DNA from: Orientallactaga sibirica
Taxonomy: Eukaryota > Chordata > Mammalia > Rodentia > Dipodidae
Reading direction: 5' to 3'
NCBI GenBank assembly: GCA_036365145.1
Contig: JAEOAD010000004.1
Coordinates: 53,461,501 to 53,525,500 of the forward strand
DNA length: 64,000 bases
The notes under the pieces were generated by a model, which was given only the letters and a program-made list of their open reading frames with translations, did not search any database and was not told the origin of the DNA. Position numbers and translations under genes: made by a program. Shown in pieces: positions 23,625 to 36,392 of this stretch (positions are counted from its first letter, which is position 1; the number at the start of each line of letters is the position of its first letter).

Positions 23625-26600
23625 CCGGTTTCTTATTGTTTGCTTTCAGTCTATTGGACTTTTAAAGATGGCCTTCTATTTTCCATTGACAGCATATATC
23701 TGCTTATCCATATACCTTCAGATCAATAAAAAGTAGATATTTAAAAGTATCTGTAGTAGCCAACAGCTGGAATCATGCCAGGCATCTTTACATTTTAAAT
23801 CTTCCTAGGCTCTAAAGGCAGATGAGGCCAACTTTCCTTTTGACTCAGCAGGCAAGTTTTACTATGATAAGAGCATTGCTATTTTAAAAAGCAGCTCTTG
23901 ACAATCTAACTCCAGAAAGCATTCCTCCCCTGTGAAAGAGTGCAGAGGGGCCTGCTTGCTTCCTTATTGATGAGATAGAGGAAAATAATGGCCACTAGAA
24001 GCAATTTTAATCATTTGGTAGCTTAGCTTCTGACACCCGAACACTCTTACCACACTTCCTGTCCCAGTTTTTCTTACTGGGGAGATGGAGGCTGTCTGTC
24101 TATTCAGGCTTCCATACAAATTTGGCTTCAAGAACCCCTTTAGGAGCAGGGTCTGACTTTGTGAGCTACAATGAAGGATTCATTCTAAAGCCTAACATTC
24201 TTAGTGCCACTATAGCCTTTCAAGTTCTATGCATGGATGGCTATATTCATGATTTTGTTAGTATTTTATTTTAAGCAAATATTTTACTTCTAGTCCAGAA
24301 TTGATTTAGAGATACATGTCACAGGACTTATCTTAAAGCTACTAGTTATTTTGAATTCTTGATTTCTAATAAACAGTATAAGATAATCATTCATCAACCT
24401 TAAGAAAAATGTTGAACACCCTCAAAATCACACCTGGATGTATCTAGGGATGAAGCATCAACAACTACAGGGTAGTGTTAATGAATTAAGTGGTAATATA
24501 CTTTGTATACCCTTGAGGAGATATATTTGGTTGCTTATGTCAGTTGTGTATTTGATGACTTCTAAAAGAAACTGAACTTACTCTAATCTGAGTTATTTGA
24601 TTCTAAATGTTATTCTTAACCTTGATCTAATCTGAATAGTGAAAAGAGTTGTTATAAAAGGGGTTGAAAAGCAATGAAATTTGCCTTAGCACAGGACACT
24701 TATGCTGTAAGTACCTCTAGAATAAGGTCTGGAATGCCTTTCCTTCCTGGAGTGTTTAGAGAAAGATTTATGTTTGCAAATATAGTTCTGTATGTGTGTA
24801 CTTTTGTGTGTAATGTAGTGGATATTTCATTATAGAAGACATTAGTATCATTAGCACTTCAACCACATATTTTTCTCTTAGACATCAAGGTTTATGTGAG
24901 GAAGAAGTCACCAGTTCTAAGAGTATATAACTTAATTTTAACATAGAAATGGATTTATTACTCATGGATTTAAAAAACCCGATTACCTTTGCAGTTAAGA
25001 AGGTGCTGGGTATGGTCAGTGAAAATAGCTGCTATAGAACATAGTAGTAGAGGTTCGGAACATGGACTAGGTGTGAATATGTGACATTTGCTCAGTGTAT
25101 CAGATTTCCAGTGTCAGCTGAAAATCTATCATAGCCTGTTCTGTTGTTATCATATTTTTTTTTCTGTTACAGCCCTCACTATATCATCTAGTAATTATTT
25201 GTGATCTTGTCTCTATCATTGGACTTTGAGGTCCTTGAAGTTAAGAAATTTTCTCTGTATCTGTGGTACCTGGCAAAGATAGGTGTTTAATTCATGTGAG
25301 CTTTGCAAGTGTTAGGTACTTTAGCTTGAAAGAATGTCAGGGCCTGAGATACTATATTTCCTAGTTTGGAAAATATTTCTTAGACTATAATAAAATACCT
25401 CTTGAATATGTTCATATGCATGTTTGTAAATACACGTTCTTTTGAAATAGGTATGTTTTACCATGAGGTCTTATAGTCATATAAAGGGTAGGCTTACATT
25501 TCAGGCCTCTGCTCCTGCATTTCCTCATTGGACTGCTATCTCACTTTATCCATATCTTATTAATACTGTTCTTCCTTATGAATTAATAAAATACCCTTCT
25601 TTTTTCTTTTCCCACACTTTTAAAGTAAAATGGCTAAAAATGAGATTCTGTGAAGAATAACTAGAACCCAGTTCACAATGGATTTCCTTGCTTTGCCCCT
25701 TTTCTTTACAAAGTCACCGTCATTCACTTGATGCAGAAAAGTTAAATACAACCAACCATGAGAGTAGACCAGAGTTCTAGCTTCCATTACCTAGAGTCCA
25801 GCAACAAGGATTTTGAGGATGAGTGAACCCCTGTTAGATATGTCAACATCATCATCAATAATGGATCTCTTCTTAGTCCACATTGTGCCAAGCACTACGT
25901 TGAAGTTCAAAACACACAGCATTAGATTTATGCCTGTAAACAATGATAATTTAACAGGCACTTCTGAACAAAGAATTATAGATTATTTTCCATATCACCC
26001 AAATCTTCAAGATAACTCATAGGTTAAGAACCTTGCCTATTCAAAAGGGACCTGCTAGACACACTGGAATTGAGATGTGTCTTATATCCCTATTAATTGT
26101 GTACTCTAGTTTAGGAAGACCTTTATACAAATGTATGTCCATAATCAGGGATTATTTAGGTATCATTAAACAGGAACATAAATAATTCTTTTGTGTTTCT
26201 TTCATAACAAAGCAAAAGAAGAAAAAATATTTGTAAAATAGAAAAATTCTAGAAATACAAATTTCTGGTTTACAGTTTTAGTTACTCTTCTATTGTTTTC
26301 TTTCTTTCCCCTATATGCTTCCCATTCAACACATAGTGATTCATTGGTGAGGGGATACAGTTTCCCTGAACAGATCAGACCACATAAATATTTTTAAATT
26401 GCATATTTAATAGGGATAAGTTTCTGATATAAAACAATAGCAATGATATTTTGAAATATTAATACTAATGCCTTTTAGTAATCAATAAATCACAAATAAA
26501 TGGAAAAATTACTTGATTCTAAAATGATCAAACTTAATGTCATAATTTAACTTGTTGAGAAGTAATGATATATAAAACTTCAAATAAAGCAAAATATCAT

Positions 26601-26646
26601 TTTCAGTTAGATATCATAATACTTCTTACTTTTCTCCTTTTTAGCT
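23034..26646. other. Unique intronic sequence with simple repeats
   Basis: It contains (CT)n(TG)n at 23472-23531, a 29-nt A run at 23594-23622, and possible worn MIR3/L2-like sequence near 25840-26050. No gene is recognised. Confidence 0.45.
23472..23531 (+). repeat. (CT)n(TG)n compound microsatellite
   Basis: About 9 CT units are followed by about 21 TG units. Confidence 0.97.
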
Positions 26647-27186
26647 GTTTTTACTATGTAGTAGTTATGTACATAGTATATATACAGCCATGATGGTATC
26701 ATCGTTATCCTTCTCCCTGTCCTCCCCCCGTGGGTAATGTGGGTCTTGCCTTATGGGGGTAGCCATCAGTTATGTTGGAGAGGCAGTGACTCTGTGCATA
26801 ATGACCCAACTCATGGCTCTAACAATCTTTCCTCCCCCTCTTCCGCGAATTTCCCTGAGCTTTGTTGGATTCATTTTAGGTCTGTTTCAGTGACGAGGTT
26901 TTGTGAGTCTCTGTGTCTCTGGATATCTGATTTGGTAGGGGCTGAGTGTTCTTTGTGTCTATCTCCTTCGCCCTTGTGCTGGTACCAGGTTCACCGATAA
27001 AGCATCACTCTTGCTCATTTCCCCTATAACTCTATGGCTTCAACTGGTGCCCTGTTGAGGTGCCATGGGCTGATTCTCTCCTCAGGTTTTGCATCAATCT
27101 GAAAGAGAGAAGCAGATTCTTCAAGGGAGAGTGTGGTCAGTGCAAGATACATGGATAACCATTATTATTTTAGAGAGAATTTAATA
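26647..27186 (-). mobile_element. LINE-like 3' end, truncated, minus strand (copy 2)
   Basis: It matches the 30830 copy over its length (gtagttatgtac, atgggggtagccatcagtta, ggctctaacaatctttcctc, tttagagagaatttaata). It stops abruptly at ttaatag where the other copy continues, and B1 sequence follows directly. Confidence 0.6.
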
Positions 27187-27222
27187 GTGCTAGGATTAAA
27201 GGCGTGTGCCACCATGCCCGGC
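27187..27222 (-). repeat. B1 5' fragment fused to LINE-like copy
   Basis: The sequence tgctaggattaaaggcgtgt then gccaccatgcccggc is the antisense of the first 36 or so bases of B1. The rest of the B1 is missing. The breakpoint coincides with the 5' truncation point of the neighbouring retroelement. Confidence 0.7.
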
Positions 27223-28790
27223 TCGGAGGTATATTTTTAAGTGGAAACAAGTAAAAATTACTCAGCAAATACAGAAATCGTGAACAAATTACAGCCTTGT
27301 GAAAAATTCAGAGTATGTTTGTGAGGCCTAGAATATGAGAGAGAAATAATTTATACATCTCTTCTTCTTAAACAAACAATATTACTTGAACTTCATTAGC
27401 AGAACAAATGCTAATTAACCTAGGCAAGAATTCTGACTGCATAAATATTTTATACAAAGGTATGCTGCTGCCTAAATTTGAGTGAATATATATAAGTAAC
27501 TTCAGCATAGTCAAATTATCTAATATAATAGTAAAAATAAGATAAAGCTATATATAGTACTATCATATAATTATTAATTTTCTGGGTTTATTCTTAATGT
27601 TTTCTTTTTAAAGTTGGTGAAAGTGTGCATGTTAGTTAATGGATATGTTCCTGTCACCTTATTCTCTTTTGTGGAATTTTCTTCTCTGAATTGCCTGACA
27701 CTAAGTGATCTAAATTTTTAAATATAGGCAGAAAAGCTGTTATTTTTTATTTAGCTTTTACTGTGTAATGGAATTTGTGACAAGATTATTTGCTAGAGTG
27801 TTATTTTGTGTCTTGATTAGTGTTCTTTGTAAAGGACCCCAAGCTATGTGTACAAAAGGGGCTATATGAATAGTGAATGGAGGGGCAAATGACCTCCATT
27901 CAAACATAGCCAAGTAGTCATTACCAAAGTTTTAAGTAATTTGAACTGCCTAACTAGAGGTATGACAGCAGTAATTGTAGACGTCTGTAAAGGATAGCTG
28001 TTTGTATTTCGATCAAGGAGTACCCCTAAGTTCATTTTGAAAGAAGCAATTTTTACTAGGCCTAAGTATTTTTTAATTAAGTCCTTTAAAATTAGCATTT
28101 TGGAAACTTCTTGGGCAACTCTTTCTTCCTGGATATCTTATCTCTAACTGTAAGATGATACGTTGTGGTATGTAATAAATCTGTTTTGCTACACGGTAAT
28201 AACATACTATCAAAAGTCGAACATGAAGAATTGAGCTTGGAGGTATTATAGCTCTGTGAGTCACACAGTGACCACCAGCAGAGTATCAACAATACAAACT
28301 TTCTTTAGCAAAGGTTAGCTCTCATTTTTGAAAGCCTTACATTCCCTGTTGCATATGGAACATAAAAATTGGGCAAACATGTAGGGTCCCTTTGTCAGTC
28401 AGTCTCACAACTCCATTACACTTCCCACATCACTGATTTTCAAAAGCATGTGAACAGTAAAAATGTTTGGACCAAAATATAAAGTAGGGGAGAAAAGCAA
28501 TAAAAGAATAGTTTTTAGTCTTTATTGTTTTCTACAAAGTACTTAGTATCTGTACATCTGTTAATGAGCTGGTACAGAGACCCCAGATCTCCCTGTGCCC
28601 ACCATGAAAACCTTCTAACTCTCCTCAAGAGAGATTACTTGCTCTATAGAGCTGACACTACTTCCTCTTTAGCTGTGGTAGAATGTCACAAATTGGTAGG
28701 GAATTCAGTAGTTACACCCCAAAGTTCTCTTTGCCTAGAATTGATTTATCCTAGCAGCATTAGCTACCCCAAACATGAAATGTTATGTTA
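27223..28790. other. Unique AT-rich intronic sequence
   Basis: Nothing is recognised. Overlapping short minus-strand frames at 27860-28290 show no known motif. Confidence 0.4.
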
Positions 28791-28804
28791 AAAGGCTTCT
28801 GTTT

Positions 28805-29011
28805 GTGGCTAAAAGATGGCTTAGTGGTTCAGGCACTTGCCTGCAAAGCCCAATGACCCAGGTTTGATTCCCCAGGGCCCACCTAAGCCAGATATACAGA
28901 GTGGCACATGCACCTGAAGTACATTTGTTATCTCTCTCTTTCTTTCCCTCTCTCTGTTTACCTCTCTCTTTCTATCTCAAATAAATAAATAAAAATAACA
29001 TTTGAAAAACA
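28805..29011 (+). repeat. B2-type SINE with target-site duplication
   Basis: It contains gatggcttagtggttcaggc, ggtttgattccccag, a shortened body, a long CT-rich tract and an AAATAAATAA tail. AAAGGCTTCTGTTT (28791-28804) recurs with one change at 29012-29025. Confidence 0.88.
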
Positions 29012-29544
29012 AAAAGCTTCTGTTTTGAAGATTACATACTTTATTCATAGGAATGCTCCACAATCATTTATGTCTAACCTTCTTTGTTTGCTTGTTTTTG
29101 TTTGTTTGTTTGTTTGTTTTGCAATGGCTATAGCAGCTTGCTACTGGGTTGTTCTATGCCTACCAGAGACAAGATTCAGGGTACCAGCAAAAAGAAATAG
29201 ACAATATACAAAATAAAAATACATATATATCACATGCCCTACAACATGTGTGGTATATATCAAACACAGTGTTGTTTCTTCACACCATATATGCAGCCTC
29301 TGGGGTCACTTAATAGTGTCAACTATGCATGCCCAGGTACATAACCTGTAATAACACTTGTACTCTAGACCTTGGTTTAACAATTTTTTATTAATAATGA
29401 TTAATAAAAATTGAAGCAGATTAATAGTATGTGTTCTATATGGGTATGTTTAAGAAACATTCTTATCACAAATCAATTACCTCCTAAGCCTCCATGTTAT
29501 CTTACCTCTCCTCTCCAGAACTTATCTTGTGGAAAGGAGTACGT

Positions 29545-29705
29545 GAATCTGGGCAGTGAAATCAAATCTGTCTTTCAAATTCTGGCTCTTCCATTTTCTA
29601 CCTGTGCTACTGCAGGCAATAATATTCCTCAAATTTTCTTTGTTAGTGTAGCTGTGGGGTTTAATGAGATAAGTGATGGGCAAATTAGTTCTCAATAAAT
29701 GTTTT
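29545..29705 (+). repeat. MIR
   Basis: The words attctggctcttccattttc, tcctcaaattttctttg, taatgagataag and ctcaataaatg appear in the standard MIR order. Confidence 0.65.
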
Positions 29706-29814
29706 CTTTTTTCTTTCATGTTCAACAGGATAAGCTTCAGTTACTTACGCTTCATAATCTTCAAATTTTCTTCCTGTAAACTCACATATCCATGCCATTT
29801 TTCTTTTTCTTCTC

Positions 29815-29985
29815 TTGTTTTTTAAATTATATATGGACATATTGAGTATGAAAACAACACATGTTGATGCCATCCTTTCCCTCCTCCATAACCCTTTTCT
29901 CAAGAGGCCTTCCTTGTTGGGGATGCAGGTCAACCCCATGCGGATTGTGGGTCATGCATTATGGGGGTGGTGAAAGGCAATTTTT
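29815..29985 (-). mobile_element. LINE-like 3' end fragment, minus strand (copy 3)
   Basis: It starts at a T-rich edge and carries acacatgttgatgccatcct, the ccttgttggggatgcaggt word and cattatgggggtggtgaaag, colinear with copies 1, 2 and 4, then stops after about 170 bp. Confidence 0.5.
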
Positions 29986-30131
29986 GCAAAAGAGGAGCCA
30001 GAAAGATTGTTACAACCGCAAGTTGGGACATTTTCCGTATCGATGCCATTTATCCTTGGCTCTAATTTTGGTAATTTATTGGTGCTTCACAAAGTGCAGC
30101 AAAGAGTAGTAGCTTAAAACAAGCAACCATG

Positions 30132-30293
30132 CCTTTTTTTTTCCTTTTTTCTTTCCAACGTATGGTCTCACTCAAGTGGGGGCTGACCTGGAATTTACTA
30201 TGTAGTCTCAGGGTGGCCTTGAACTCACAGCAATCCTCCTACCTCTGCCTCCCAAGTGCTGGGATTAAAGGCATGTGCACCACCACACCCGGC
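30132..30293 (-). repeat. B1 SINE, antisense
   Basis: The sequence ggctgacctggaatttacta, ccttgaactcacagcaatcc and agtgctgggattaaaggcat, ending in cacacccggc, is antisense B1. Confidence 0.9.
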
Positions 30294-30294
30294 T

Positions 30295-30350
30295 GTTTTT
30301 TTTGTTTGTTTGTTTGTTTGTTTGTTTGTTTGTTTGTTTGTTTGTTTGTT
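30295..30350 (+). repeat. (TTTG)n microsatellite
   Basis: About 13 TTTG units lie at the tail of the antisense B1 that follows. Confidence 0.97.
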
Positions 30351-30480
30351 TTCTCAATGTAGGGTCTTGCTCTAGCCCAGGCTGACCTGGAATTAGTCTC
30401 AAATTGGTCTTGAACTCAAAATGATTCTCCTCCTTCAGCCTCCTGAGTGCTGGGATTAAAGGCATGTACCACCACATCCA
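30351..30480 (-). repeat. B1 SINE, antisense
   Basis: It contains gctctagcccaggctgacct, ggtcttgaactcaaaatgat and tgctgggattaaaggcatgt, ending near accacatcca. Confidence 0.88.
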
Positions 30481-30486
30481 ATAGTC

Positions 30487-30534
30487 TGTTTTTGTTTGTT
30501 TGTTTGTTTGTTTGTTTGTTTGTTTGTTTGTTTG
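30487..30534 (+). repeat. (TTTG)n microsatellite
   Basis: About 11 TTTG units join the B1 to the antisense tail of the next SINE. Confidence 0.95.
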
Positions 30535-30704
30535 AGAAGGAGAAGAGAGAGTCACATAAGGTAGACACACCAGGGACTCCATCCACTGCAAACAAACTCC
30601 AGACATATGCACCACCTTGTGCATCTAGCTTATGGTGGTAATGGGGAATTGAACCGTGGTCCTTAGGTTTTGCAGGGAAAAACCTTAACCAGCAAGCCAT
30701 CTAG
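30535..30704 (-). repeat. B2-type SINE, antisense
   Basis: It contains aacaaactccagacatatgc, cttgtgcatctagcttatgg, ggggaattgaaccgtggtcc and aaccagcaagccat, in antisense order. The head is slightly truncated. Confidence 0.85.
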
Positions 30705-30829
30705 TATTTGACTGTTACCTGAACAAACCAGGCTCTCCATTTTATGGTTAACAGCTTTTTCCCCTTGTGGAATGTGTTTGTCTGTGTGTGTGTTTTAGAG
30801 AGAGAGAGAGAACAAGAACTTGAAAACTT

Positions 30830-32282
30830 GATTTTTCTTTATTAGTTATGTACACACTCAGTGTGTACACAGCACTTGTTGGTACCATCCTTAGTTCTTC
30901 CCTGTCCTCCCCTATCTGAAGGAACCCTCCTCTTTGGGGATGCCAGTTATCCCCATGGGGATTGTGGATCGTTCTTTGTGGGGGTAGCAATAAGTTATGG
31001 GGAAGAGGCAATGTCTCTATGCATAATGTCCCAGCTTGTGGCTCTAACAATCTTTCCTCTCCTTCTTCTGTGAATTTCCCTGAGCCATGTTGGGTTTGTT
31101 TTAGGAGCTTCCTGCGGAGGCCGGTTTTAGGTCTACTTCAGTGATGAAGTCTTGGGAGCCTCTGTGTCTCTGGATCTCTGGTTTGTAGGAGTTGAGTGTT
31201 CTTTGTATCTATCTCCTTCACCCTTGTGCAGATACCAGGTTTACCAAGTAAACAGCACTCTTGCTCATTTCCCCAATTACTCTATGGTTTCAGCTGGGGC
31301 CCAGGTGAAGTGTGATGGGCTGATTCTCTCTGCAGGTTCTTCATCCATCTGAAAAAGAGAAGCAAATTCTCCAATGGAGAGTGCAGTCAGCTCCAGATAA
31401 ATGGGATAACCATTATTTGTTTAGAGAGAATTTAATAGGTGTAGGCCCTCTTGTAGCCCGAGATTGGTGGGAGCTTGATATTGGAGAGCGAACTCATTTT
31501 TGGATATGATTCTGACTTGCTTCCCAGTTTCAGCTATGGGTTCTGTTCCACTGAACAGATGTGTTATCCAATCCAAGAGCAGGTGGTTACCTACCATGGG
31601 TGTGTGCCACTATTGCACTTGGGTGAGCATCATGTCAGGTTGTTTGCTGCTGAGTAGCTTAGACCACAAGTTGCTTGGATAGATGTTGGTTATTTTTCCC
31701 CAATAGCTCATGTAGCACCTTCTAAGACTAGACAAGCTGTCTGGGGACTGAGTATCTTCCAGATTCTAGTAAGTCTCTCCATGTTCCCTACCAGCAGCAT
31801 TTGGTGTCTTCAGCAGTAGGGTCTTACAAATAACCTTTGGTGGGTAATCAAGTGCTCTGATAGAAGTCTGTCTTCTTGTGGGAAACCTTGTAGGTCTCTC
31901 TGATCAACAGCTCATTGTGGATGTTAACCACATGCTGGTACTGGGAGTTACAGGCCAGCACCAAGGGAAAAGAAGGAAGAAAAAGGTAATATAAAAACGA
32001 GAGAGAAAAACAGGAGAAGATTAAGGTTATTCTTCATCACACCCTCTCCAGGGCCCTTTGATTCAGGTGTTCCCTCTAAGGACCTGATGAAGGTTCAACC
32101 TTTTAGTCTGTCTTTCAGGACATAAGATTTTATGGTACCAGTTCAATTTGGATCCAGTTTTGTGACTATCCCCATCCTTACCCTCCCCTCCCCTCCCACC
32201 CCACACTCCCTATTGTCCATTCCTTGAGATGCCTGTTAGGTATGTCAGCATCTCAGGCAGATGCAGGTTAGAAGCCACAGAT
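30830..32282 (-). mobile_element. LINE-like 3' end, longest copy, minus strand (copy 4)
   Basis: This is the longest of four colinear copies. Near its right end the plus strand has a C-rich run (32170-32210), which on the minus strand is a G-rich polypurine tract. A polypurine tract of this kind is typical of mammalian L1 3' UTRs, and this supports an L1 3'-UTR origin. It appears truncated before any ORF2 sequence. Several 60-100 codon frames inside are not genes. Confidence 0.6.
32181..32202 (-). other. G-quadruplex-forming motif (minus strand)
   Basis: On the plus strand, five runs of 3-4 C are separated by single bases (CCCTCCCCTCCCCTCCCACC, then CC). The minus strand therefore carries five G runs with one-base loops, which exceeds the usual four-run quadruplex rule. 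Confidence 0.8.
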
Positions 32283-32284
32283 CT

Positions 32285-32395
32285 TTTGAGATAGGATCTT
32301 ATTTAGCCAAGGCTAGTTTCAAATTTGCTATGTAGCTGACTGCTGTCTCCACCTCCCAAGTGCTGGGATTATAGGTGTGCCCCATCATGCCTGGC
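32285..32395 (-). repeat. B1 SINE, antisense, old
   Basis: It contains tttgagataggatcttattt, cctcccaagtgctgggatta and ccccatcatgcctggc. Confidence 0.75.
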
Positions 32396-34316
32396 AAAAT
32401 AGCAGCTTTAAAAAGTATTTGCAAATATCATTCCTTTGGGGCAAATTCACCTGATGTTTGTAGTTATGTTTAATTTTGGAAGGAGGGTTTCTCTGCTTGC
32501 CGAATCTGTTTGGTATAGTGAATTCACCCAATACAGAGGGCAAATTTGTTCAGGAATTTTGGGGAATTGGCTTTCCTGTTGAAGTTTTCTGTGGTGGTAT
32601 TGCTAGGACTGGTATTGTTTGGGACACTCGGCTCTATTCCACAAGGAACTGGGCTGAGCTCCCATTATTGTGGCAATGTTTACTCTTCCCATCAGTATAT
32701 CTGCTCTCTTTTCTGAGGTAATCACTATAATTACACTTTTTCAATGAGTTTTGTTCTTTTGTGTCACCAGGGCTATCTGCTAAGCATTACTGTGCTTTTC
32801 TTATCTGAGAGCTCTCAAATGGAGACAGTGAGACATGTTGGCAAGCCACCTTCAATCAAATTAATGCAAGATTAGTGTGTTGTCAACAGAGATGGTGATG
32901 GGCCCCATTTAGCCTGTTTGGTAGACTGGTGCATGAAATGATTAAATATTCATAGTAATACTTTTTGCTGATAAAAGTTTTTGGCTAATAGGTACATTCA
33001 TATGCTAATATTTGGAGAACAATAATTTAGTTTATTTCTTAGTACTTTCACATTATTATCATTTCATTGGAACATAATATAGCTGCATTTCTTTTCAATG
33101 AAGTCAAATATAGTCTTATGGTCTATTGTAATAACACCGACATACCAGGACAGTGTGAATCCTGTGGAATGCACTGTAAAATATTGGTTTTGAACCCATA
33201 ATATCTTAACTCACCACCTCCACCAATGTTTTCAGTGAAACTTATAAACACCCAAAATGTTGTATGACTTACTCTCTGCTATATTAAGCTTAATGACATA
33301 GAATAAACACTTTTGACTTATTTTAAACTGCATAACATGTGAATAAATTCAGTTTTAGTTAACAAAATGGGCCAGCAATAACAAAGGCATCTTACAATAG
33401 TAACACTATAGTAAATCATTGCTATAACACATTTGAAAGGTTTTGCAACAAACTGAATAATACAGTGTTTTTATTTGGTTTTATGTTCAATGTCAACAAC
33501 TAAAAATGTATCCTTTCCATTCACTTATCAAAACCCACACATCCCAACTGACACATTTATTTTAATATTTTTATAAGCAGAACTGATGGAAGGGAAGAAT
33601 TTTCATCATAAATGTGCACTGGAAACTGCTATCTAATGATTATCAATGCAAGCCATGTTCTAGATTTACTAGCATGACTACCAATGAGATATAGTCATAC
33701 TTATTTTTACAGCAGAACAGAAGTAAGTTTAGAGGTTCATCATAAATGTTCAAAGAACTTTAGTTCTCTGTTTAACAGATAAATTGGAAAATTACTGACA
33801 TATACTTCCCTTTAAGTAACTGGGGACAGAAGACCCATCCCATATCTTTTTATGCATTTGTAGTGGTGTCTTGGAGTAAATGTTTTAGTCAAATTATGCC
33901 TGAGTACAAATTTAGCTAGACGTGGCCTTAATTCTTTATGTAACACATAGATAATTCTGTGAGGATGTCTTCTAAGAAAAGTACATGGCATAAAGTTAAG
34001 TCTTACTTCATTCTTTTGCATACTGCTATCAAATTTGTTCCTTTCCTAGTTGAATAAACAGTTTTTGTTCCATTGAATAATCTTTATTCTGTTATAGAAA
34101 AATCATTTGACCACGCTTGAATTTCTGAAATTTAATTGTACCTATTGGTGAATATTATGCCACTAACACACTGTCTAATTATCAGTGTTTGTAGTAAATG
34201 CTATAGTAAGGAACTGTGACTCATACTTTTTTCTTACTTTTTAAAGACCATGTTGACTAGTCAAGTCTTCTAAGATTCCACTTAAACTTAAAAAATTAGC
34301 TTTGTAATTTCTAAAC
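32396..34316. other. Unique intronic sequence
   Basis: No repeat or gene is recognised. The 32460-32960 part is less AT-rich than its surroundings, with an open frame of 81 codons that shows no known motif. Confidence 0.4.
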
Positions 34317-34325
34317 GAAGTAATC

Positions 34326-34572
34326 TGGGGCTAGAGAGATGGCTCAGCAATTAAGGCCTTTGCCTGCAAAGCCAAAGGACTGAGGTTCAATTCCCCATTA
34401 CCCTTGTAAGCCAGATACATAAGGTGGCACATGAATCTAGAGTTTGCAGTGCAGGCCCTAGTATGCTCATTCATTCTCTCTCTCTCTCTCTCTTTCTCTC
34501 TCTGCCTCTCTCTCAAATAAATAAATAAAAATTAAAAAAAAATCTTTAGTAAAATAAATAAATTTTAAAAAA
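34326..34572 (+). repeat. B2-type SINE with target-site duplication
   Basis: The head GGGGCTAGAGAGATGGCTCA, the B box ggttcaattcccc, the shared body, a (CT)n and a long A/T tail are present. GAAGTAATCTGGG (34317-34329, overlapping the head by G bases) is repeated at 34573-34585. Confidence 0.9.
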
Positions 34573-34585
34573 GAAGTAATCTGGG

Positions 34586-36009
34586 TTCTGAGAACCTTTG
34601 TGTCTACATTAGCTTGAAGGTAATTGTTATATTAATGATATTATCCATGAGCATGAAATATTTTTAAGTTTTCTTTAATTTCTCTCCACAATGCTTTGTA
34701 GTTTGTAGATCACTTAAGATTATACATAATTTTAAATCAGCATTCTTATATTTATTATTCTTTTGCTATTGTTTTAAATAGAATTGTTTTCTTTTATATT
34801 TCATTCCCTGTGCAATTAATGAAGATCCACCACAGGTCCAGACCTATGTATATGATTCTAACATGAACTATATTTAGTTCTGGGAGAATTTGTGACCAGG
34901 TCTATTGGGCACTTCTCACTGTTACTGCCTTTGAGCTCCCACACTGAGGGATAGCATCCAGGTTATCCTAGATAAGGCAGACATAGTGGTTTCTCACTTT
35001 CCCATTTCTCTAACACTTAAAGGAAGTTTCTTATCATGACATTTTAGAGATAAAGACTAATGTATGGTAAAGTAAGTTCACTTGTAGATGAAAAAACAGA
35101 TCATCAAACTGCTAAATGAACACAACCATTTAACAGAACTGAGACTAATTACCCAAACTTCTTTGCTTGTATACCCAGCATTGCTTGCACTATTCAATAA
35201 AGTATTTCTGGAAGCCTTTGGGAAGCAGTCATTATTTTTATTAGAACACTAAGGTGCTAGTGGTTAACATCAACCTAGGCTAACAGTGTGTGAAACTGTA
35301 CCATAATGGCTGGAAAGTAAATGTACTTTCAGAAAATAAACTCTCAATGGACATTTTACGTGCCGGGAAGTCATGACTCAGCCATTCCCAAGTGACCTAA
35401 GTTTGAAGCCAGATCATTCTATAGTAATAGAAAAAGAATGATTGTACCTAAAATGACAAGCAAATGAGTGTGTGAGGTTATGTTTTTATAAGATTATGGT
35501 ATAACAGACCAATAACACAGTTTGACAATGTTCTTTATTGCTGAAACACATCATGATGCATAAACACGAAACCTGCTGAAAGTCTTCAGAGCTTTACTGG
35601 CCCAAAGAATATTGATTCTGAAGCACAAAACCTCAGACATCATTACCATATTTTAAGTGAAAATGAATGATAACCTCATCCCTGCTTGGTACCCATTTGG
35701 GTCGTACTAGAAGCCTAAGAATAATATTTTGTAGCCATTGAATCTCAGTCTCTCTCTCTACATATACATTTATATATTATAGATGTATCATATCTAAATA
35801 TATCACATATATATTAAGTCTGTATACTGCCCATTGGGACTTGCTACCATTACAATATTGTTTCTTCCTCATCAGATTTCAAACTCCTTAGCTTCTGGAA
35901 AAGCATCTTTGAAATTATAGTTATATTTCAATATGTACTGTGTTTAAGTAAAATAAGTATGCAGAAATAAATGACAAATGTGTATACATACTTTTTTAAA
36001 GAAATTGTA
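34586..36009. other. Unique intronic sequence
   Basis: Nothing is recognised apart from a TA-rich stretch near 35760-35815. Confidence 0.4.
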
Positions 36010-36080
36010 ATGTTGAGGATTGAACCTAAGACCTGAAGTATGCTAAGGAGGCACTCTCCCGCTAAGCTACAACCCCAGTC
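36010..36080 (-). repeat. ID SINE, antisense
   Basis: The sequence tgttgaggattgaacctaag, gcactctcccgctaagctac and aaccccagtcc matches antisense ID. Confidence 0.75.
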
Positions 36081-36392
36081 CAGATTTATTTTTGTGAAAA
36101 GAAAGGTCTTGGGTAGTGTAAAGGAGAGCTGTCTGGAGTGGTACTGCAGGTCCACATTCTCAGGCAGGCTGGAAGGCTGTGCTCTAGGAACTTAGGGCTG
36201 ATCCTTTCCCCTGAAAGGGGGCAAACCAATGGCCTCCTGAAGAGTTCTTTTAAGATGTGAGATTCCGCTGCTGAACTTTCCAAATGATTTCCCTTTTTTT
36301 ATTAAGACTTCCTAACTCTGAACTAAGCCAAAACTGAAAATGGGAAGATTAAGTGACTATAGTCACTCAAATTTCCTCATACAACTTTACAA

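Noticed and set aside
30830..32282. Possible protein gene from several overlapping frames of 60-100 codons
   Set aside because: The sequence belongs to a repeat with three other colinear copies in the window.
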